64,000 nucleotides of DNA from NCBI GenBank assembly GCA_963932145.1, contig OZ010586.1:56079516-56143515 (forward strand). Reading direction: 5' to 3'. Positions 58,215 through 64,000 of this stretch are shown here, in pieces; positions within the stretch are counted from its first letter, which is position 1, and every line of letters begins with the position of its first letter. This DNA comes from Acanthosepion lycidas. Lineage: Eukaryota > Mollusca > Cephalopoda > Sepiida > Sepiidae. The notes under the pieces were generated by a model. It saw nothing but the letters and a program-made list of their open reading frames with translations, searched no databases and was not told the DNA's origin. A program made the translations under genes and the position numbers.

Positions 58215-58660
58215 AGGCATAGAGTGCTAGTCGCGGCGCCTTGGAAGTGACTAGCGACTTGAAAGCTTCCAATCCAATAAGAGGAACGACAAATGGCTCT
58301 GCGTGAACCCCACATAATAACGCACACCAATACCACGTCGTATGTGATCGAGGTGATGGACACGGTTTGTTCATCCTTGTATCGATTGGGGTGGCAGCAT
58401 GAATTTTCTCTTAGATAAAGTAGGAGTTGGTCGAGAAATTTCATGATCATGTCACCACCTCTTATGAATAACTTTGCATATTATATCTGAGGCGTCGTCA
58501 AGAAGGAGACCAACAATATCAAAGACATGTTGAAGGCCGCTATTGTAGACTTGATGGCCAGCAAGAACCACCTTACCCAGACATTGCCAGGATCATCTCA
58601 CGACCATCCTTGAGGATGGAGCTTTTTATTCAAAACAGAAGATTTTGAATAAAAAGTTAG
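58215..58660 (+). pseudogene. Mariner-like transposase fragment
   Basis: Plus-strand pieces in shifting frames: NDKWLCVNPT (the NDRWLC-type block before the second catalytic Asp), then EKFHDHVTT (near 58430). Next comes YYI-stop-GVVKKETNNIKDMLKAA (58470-58545), the family's DYYVWGVVEKETN region holding the third acidic residue. Finally ILEDGAFYSK lies in the C-terminus near 58610. Stops and frameshifts abound. The minus-strand 101-codon frame covering the same DNA (58450 to 58145) is a shadow. No inverted repeats found. Confidence 0.7.
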
Positions 58661-58809
58661 GCAGGTGTAAAATGTTTTGTAAAAGATAAGGATTTCTATC
58701 CTATTGAATATCTTTTTTCTGCAAACTATAATTTGTCATCTTTATATTATAATAAATATATTGTCTTTATATTATGATCATAATTTGTATTATAATTACT
58801 TTGTTCACG

Positions 58810-58810
<1 letters not shown>

Positions 58811-58866
<56 letters not shown>
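58811..58866. repeat. (TA)n microsatellite
   Basis: 56 bases of TA. Confidence 0.95.
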
Positions 58867-58868
<2 letters not shown>

Positions 58869-58899
58869 GTTTTAAACTTAATTTTTAGTGTATATCCAT

Positions 58900-61800
58900 A
58901 TTTGAGTAAACGCTCCCTTTATTTTAAACAGTATTTCATTTTGTCTACCAGCCTGAATATTCGACAAATAGACATACACAGAATATGTATGTAATATGCA
59001 TATGCACGCAAAGATGGAAAGTACGGTCTTTAATACGTAAAATGAAGTTCTTGCTTTTGTCAATTTATATACTCGAAATTATTCCGGTGCCTACAAAGCG
59101 AAAGATGAGGATAGATTAAAAACAAAAAAGCGGACAAGTGCTGTTATCTTTAGATAAGTGCATCCCTAGAATGTTATATTGTCAAAAATTCTGTTGAAAT
59201 TAGCGAAATAAGAAGGGTTGAAGAAAAGAAGATTTGACAATTCCTTATTGCCCAAAGAAAATGATGATGCTTCATCTCATGTTTCACTATAAAAAATGTT
59301 GCTAATTAAATGGCAACTCCCGAGTTGTCTGAGACAGAAGTAAATTTACTTTTTCAGTCAACAGTGTTCGGCTCACTTGTTTAGAAACATAATTCTGAAC
59401 ACGTAAATATTATTTTAATCTCTCAGTCATAAATCATAACTCGAAAGAAATAATATATACGAAGTAGAAGAAAATTGGAGTGATGGAAGCCAATACTAAA
59501 ATACATTAGAGAATAATAGTTGCAAAATAATTAAAATGAAAACAGACTAAGAAATACATTTATAGATGTTTAGTAAGTTTTGTTTAATCCGGCACTCAGA
59601 TCCATTTTATTTGAACAAATATGCAGTAGTTCTGCTTGGGAATAAAAAAAAAATTGTTTGAATTTTTTTCTTTTGCATACCTTTTGGGGATAATTGTGGA
59701 AAAGAAGTAATCTGGACTCAATTCCGAATTGCCGCAAGCAAAATTATGCCAAGGCAAACGTGCTAACCGGGTAAAATCAACAATGGCTACTCAGGGAGTC
59801 GTTAGATTAAAGAAATCACACACGAAAATAATTGCAAAAGAATAAAACAAGGAAGATATTTTTCAAGAAAAAAGACAGAAAAAAAAGAAACATTACTCAC
59901 GTTTCTCACTTCTTCTGAGAACATCAACATTGAAACATCGGTGATAAACACAATGCAATAAAATATTAAGAAAATTATCACAGAAAAGCGATTATCTTGA
60001 AAAGTATAGATTCAAGCGTTCTATCATTGAATTCAGACGAATTCCTTATCTTTTTCCCGCCTTTTAATCATTTTATTATATGATATATTATTTTTCTTTG
60101 TTCAGTGTAATACACAGACATTGGTATTAATTTACAAAATTATTATTATTTTTGCCTGTGACTCCCAAAGTGAATTGGATATTGATCACTCCTTTTTAGG
60201 GAGAAAAAAAGTTTTCAGGTAATACTGAGTTTACAGAATATCAAATTTAATTATCCAACTGTTTTAATTAAGGAACATTATAAAAAGATTTTATGAGAAA
60301 ATAATAGACAATTATTAAAAGGTGAATATAAAATAAGCTTTGCTTATTTCTCTTTCGGGTAGAATATAAAAAAATCTAATTAATTAAATAAGTGATTAAT
60401 AAAAAGTGAAGATAAAAAAGTATTTTAATAGATTTGTTTATTACACTTGCTTTTAAGAAAAGTGTTTAAAATAATTAAAGAAAGTTTAACTAATAAATTT
60501 TATGTGAAATGAAAAAAATAGAATTTCCCGAAAAGAATCCGCCGAGAATAAGTCGGTTTTTGATTTCATTTTCAAATTTCAAAAAGAGATACATTTTGGA
60601 TTGTTATTTTTTACCAATGAAGAAACAGACAAGGAAGCATAAAGTAAAAGAAACCAGAAAAGGGGAAAAAATTCTTAAATCCAATTGTTTAAAAAAAAGA
60701 ACAAATTTGTTAAAGTCGCATCGACTCTGAATATGCCAAGCATCTCAGTTTTCGAATTTCAAATAAGTGTATCTTTCTTGTTAGAATTCTCATTGTTAGA
60801 ACCCTTCTTTTAAAAGGAATTGTATTGTATCCCCTCAAAAGTGTTTCAGAATGTTAAACGTTTTTTGTGTATTTTGAATCTTTTTAAAAGGGATTATTTT
60901 GTACCTTCTCAGGCTTTTAATATGGCATGTATAATTTATATTAAAATTCTGTTTTATAAGTGTTTTATAATCCTCTGATTCTTGTCTAGAAAACAAAATA
61001 GGCCTTTAATTTACGAGCACTGAAAAAAATGTTCGTTATAAGAATGATTTGTCTGGTAGTGTCAGCGTCCATGAATAATGTAATAAAAACTATTCTTTTT
61101 AATATTTTATGTATCTCAAAATGAACAAGTTTCACGAATATTAAGAAGAATTAAAGTATAAATCATTCGTTACAACAACGGCAGCTAATTGAAAATATTT
61201 AAAAGTGACATAATATAAGAAGTGATTAAAAAAAAGGAAAAAAAACTGTAAATAAATCTAAAAACCAGCATTCTAGTGTGCTTGAAAATGTTCAAAGAAA
61301 TGTCAAATATTTTGCATCTAAAAAGTGACTGGAGCACAAACCAAAACTAAGCATATCTAATTACTTGTAACGCTTCAATGAACTACAAGTTTATAATGAA
61401 ACTAATTAACAATCTTAATTGGTTATTATTTTCTTTTTATTAGCAGCTACATTATTAATTTCTAAAATCTTAATTCTGTTTCTACAGATAACTTATCGTG
61501 GTATTGTTTATTTAAGAATGTTTTGTCTTACAAATATTTTGAATAATCTGACAGTTATTTAAAGATGAAAAACATTTTTTCTTTTTGTTGAAATTTTGAA
61601 CAACTCCAACAAAAAGAAAGAGTTTTTTATAAGGCTCCACCATTTTCCTTTGAAAAGTGATTTTGTGTAGGTATTTTGTAGCATTTAACCCTTTTGTCTT
61701 GGAATTGGTCTTATTGATTGACGTTGAGGATACATGTTGTAATTATATTATCAAATACACGCTGCAATTTTAAGTCGTTAAATCAGCGTAGCTTATTGTC

Positions 61801-62395
61801 ACCATGCTGATGAGTATGCATATACATATATGTACGTGAGAAAGATTGCGAGACAGAATGAATATGTGTGTGTCAGTGTTATGACACAATGCATAAAAGA
61901 GAAATTCTAAAAGGTTTAAAGGGTTCCACATTATAATATCGCCTTTTATTTCGCTTGTTTGGCAAACGAAAAAGTGACCGTTCAATTAATAAATTAGTCG
62001 CCTCCGTGCTCCATCAATCGACAATAAACTCCCCTCGTGTACTCATATCACGCAAACAGCTTATCCTAACTCGTAAGAATTGGTAATCTGACTATTTGAC
62101 CTATTACCAAACTCATATTCAGCGTTTGATTAACCCAGTAGCAAAATCCTACGGCCCCTATATTTTCGAGGTACTTTTAATAAATACTTTCACGCTGCTT
62201 GGTGTGAGATAGGCATCTTCTGTCAATGTCAACTTTTTACATATCGGACCAGCTGCATCTTCAATTATTCATCATTTCGGGTGACGTTTTAGCCCGAAGC
62301 CGTTAACTCTACCCAAATATATTGATGGAATAATTTGCCGCATATGTTTTGTTTAATATTTATGTGTATTTGTAATTTAAAACCCTTTTATAACA
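58900..62395. other. Long non-coding stretch, nothing firmly recognised
   Basis: AT-rich throughout; longest frame 73 codons. Minus-strand text near 62200-62300 (IIEDAAGPICKKLTLTEDAY) is open for about 50 codons and slightly protein-like, but unassignable. Confidence 0.4.
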
Positions 62396-62399
62396 TATA

Positions 62400-62583
62400 C
62401 AGTGTAACCCGGATATAAGAGACCCGGATATAAGAGAAACCCAGATATAAGAGATTTTATCTGGTCCCAAATTAGAGCCATACTTACCTAAACAAAATAG
62501 ACCAAACCCGGATATAAGAGAAACCCGGATATAAGATACTTCTTCTCCGGTCCCGACAACTCTCTTATATCCGGGTTACACTG
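62400..62583. mobile_element. Pogo/Tigger-like MITE, 184 bp
   Basis: Starts CAGTGTAACCCGGATATAAG and ends with its reverse complement CTTATATCCGGGTTACACTG, flanked by TA at 62398-62399 and 62584-62585. The inverted repeats span more than 22 bases. Inside, CCCGGATATAAGAGA is repeated four more times, so the element carries an internal tandem array of its own terminal motif. Non-coding. Confidence 0.9.
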
Positions 62584-62599
62584 TACTACATACCCTGTT

Positions 62600-64000
62600 C
62601 GAGCGTAATCTAGCTCTGCTCCTAGGTACCACCAAAAAAATGAATGCTTTTTTTTCAAAATGAAAAAAAAAAAAAAAAAAATCGCTAGAGCCTGTTTTAA
62701 AATATTTGCCAAAAATCAAGGAATTATCAGTCAAACGAAATTTTCGGTATTTTTTTTCATCAATGAAGGATTTTACTGAATAGGTTATTTTATTAAAAAG
62801 ATGTTTGGGAAATACTTTTAACGGTATGTTTCACCCCCGCTTTCCCTTCGATATTTCGTGTGTACTTTTTAATTGGGAGGGGGGTGTAGTAAAATCTTTT
62901 TACAGTTGTATAAATAAAAATCGCAGAGGATATTATTCTAGTAAAAAAAAAAAAAATACAATGTCAAGTATGAGCATACGGAAAATTCGTCCCCTATCTT
63001 ACCAAAAATAATTCCATAAAACTCAAAAAATTTTTATTTCAGAATTGTTACTTGCAGACTTGACAGAAAAAATACATTTAATATTTATTTTAAAAAAAAT
63101 ATTTGTAATTTTTTTAATGCTGTTTGTCACAAGACGTTTTTTTTTTCTAATAAAGACATATTTGAAGGATCGAAAAATGTATAGTTTAATACCGTTTTAA
63201 AGTGTGAATATTTTTTAAAAGAATTTTATTTTCTTTTTTTCTTTTAACTGACTACTAGTCAATATCGGAAAATTATTATGATATTAATCTAATTTCATAT
63301 CTCCTGTTCAGTCAGTTTGTGTATCTTGAAATCACTGCTTTCCGATCAATTGGTACGGCTGTTTTTTAGGGAGGTGGGGCAGCGCGTGTCTCTGTTTTTC
63401 TGCATTTATTTATAAATTTGTGGCGAGAGACAAAAAGTTATGTCCCCTTGACCCCTTATAAAAAGCTATAATAATTAATTATAAATATTCATGAGAATAA
63501 AAAATCAGTCACGTGATCTGACCAGACAAGCACAAGACATCGTTAGGCGGGAAAATCAATCTTCCTCTTTTTGCTCCGTGAAGTTATAGTAAGACGCACA
63601 ATTTCAGGCTTCTGACAACCAAACATTCATTTTAATTAATTTTTATTAACCAATACTTCAGTAAATAAACGTAAGTTAGTTTAAGTTTTTATTATTTTAA
63701 AAACAAATCATTGTCTTATTTTTTCTTGCATAATTTGTTCCTTTTTCACCAAGAAAAGTTTCAGAATTACGACAAAAATATTGTTTTGGTAGCACCTTAA
63801 TGCCTTTAAATTTATTGATTATAATAAGTTTACTAAAAGCGTATTGAACAAAAAATTATATTCTTAAACTATTGGTTAAACAAAATTTATTTTTAAACAC
63901 AAATTCTTGATTATTACACTGCTTGTGTTCCGTATTTATTTAGGCTTTATTTTGACTTTTTCGTGTGCTTTTTAGGATAGGCGTGGAATTACTGACTCAC
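62600..64000. other. Non-coding stretch with scattered promoter-like words
   Basis: Poly-A near 62665. Between 63450 and 63570 there are a TATA-like CTTATAAAAAGC (63454), an E-box CACGTG (63511) and an E2F-like GGCGGGAAAA (63547). No transcript structure or ORF supports a gene. Confidence 0.3.

Noticed and set aside
58145..58450. 101-codon minus-strand ORF first considered as a decayed gene
   Set aside because: The plus strand over the same bases encodes mariner transposase blocks (EKFHDHVTT, GVVKKETN), so this is a shadow frame.
63454..63556. Core promoter from TATA, E-box and E2F-like words
   Set aside because: No exon, ORF or CpG-rich context follows before the window ends; individual words are common by chance.

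Overview
This is eukaryotic, strongly AT-rich, repeat-dominated DNA with no intact protein-coding gene that I can support. Long (TA)n tracts, fossil non-LTR retrotransposons, tRNA-derived SINEs, Tc1/mariner DNA elements and palindromic MITEs point to a large repeat-rich animal genome. The SINE types, the reverse-transcriptase families and one dispersed repeat near 16.1 kb fit a cephalopod mollusc such as an octopus, but that is inference. There are no operons, ribosome binding sites or prokaryotic features. The window reads as intergenic or intronic sequence.

Layout. 0-5 kb: (TA)n tracts, a short reverse-transcriptase (RT) remnant (1.6-1.9 kb), a tRNA-like SINE (3.5 kb) and an internally deleted RT copy (4.3-5.0 kb). 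5-12 kb: mostly featureless, with a Z-DNA-prone tract and a hairpin. 12-15 kb: an 80-bp mariner palindrome, a 39-bp minisatellite, a probable solo LTR embedded in a (TA)n tract, and two inverted copies of an unknown repeat. 15.55-15.72 kb: the only recognisable host-gene sequence, a decayed exon of succinate-semialdehyde dehydrogenase (ALDH5A1-like) still behind a splice-acceptor-like site. 16-23 kb: a dispersed repeat, a deleted RT copy, a duplicated CA/T-rich segment with purine-rich minisatellites, an LTR-like segment, and a LINE 3' end running into (TA)n. 25.9-33.5 kb: a SINE, a second palindromic MITE, LINE fragments and an array containing a perfect heat-shock-element match. 34.5-41.7 kb: an internally deleted mariner element with both inverted repeats, a 5S rRNA-derived sequence, a Tigger-like MITE, a third palindromic MITE and a decayed Tc1 transposase. 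46-52.5 kb: a dense retrotransposon cluster with two copies head-to-head and two SINEs inserted inside LINE copies. 57-59 kb: an RT 3' end followed by a mariner transposase remnant. 62.4 kb: a second pogo/Tigger-like MITE.

No genes work together here. The content is a record of transposition and decay. Three LINE families, at least three tRNA-SINE types, three Tc1/mariner lineages and two Tigger-like MITEs are recognisable from translated motifs or terminal inverted repeats. I found no convincing undescribed biological system. The most informative items are the dehydrogenase pseudo-exon, the MITE palindromes that could form hairpin RNAs, the solo LTR inside a microsatellite, and the mariner deletion derivative.
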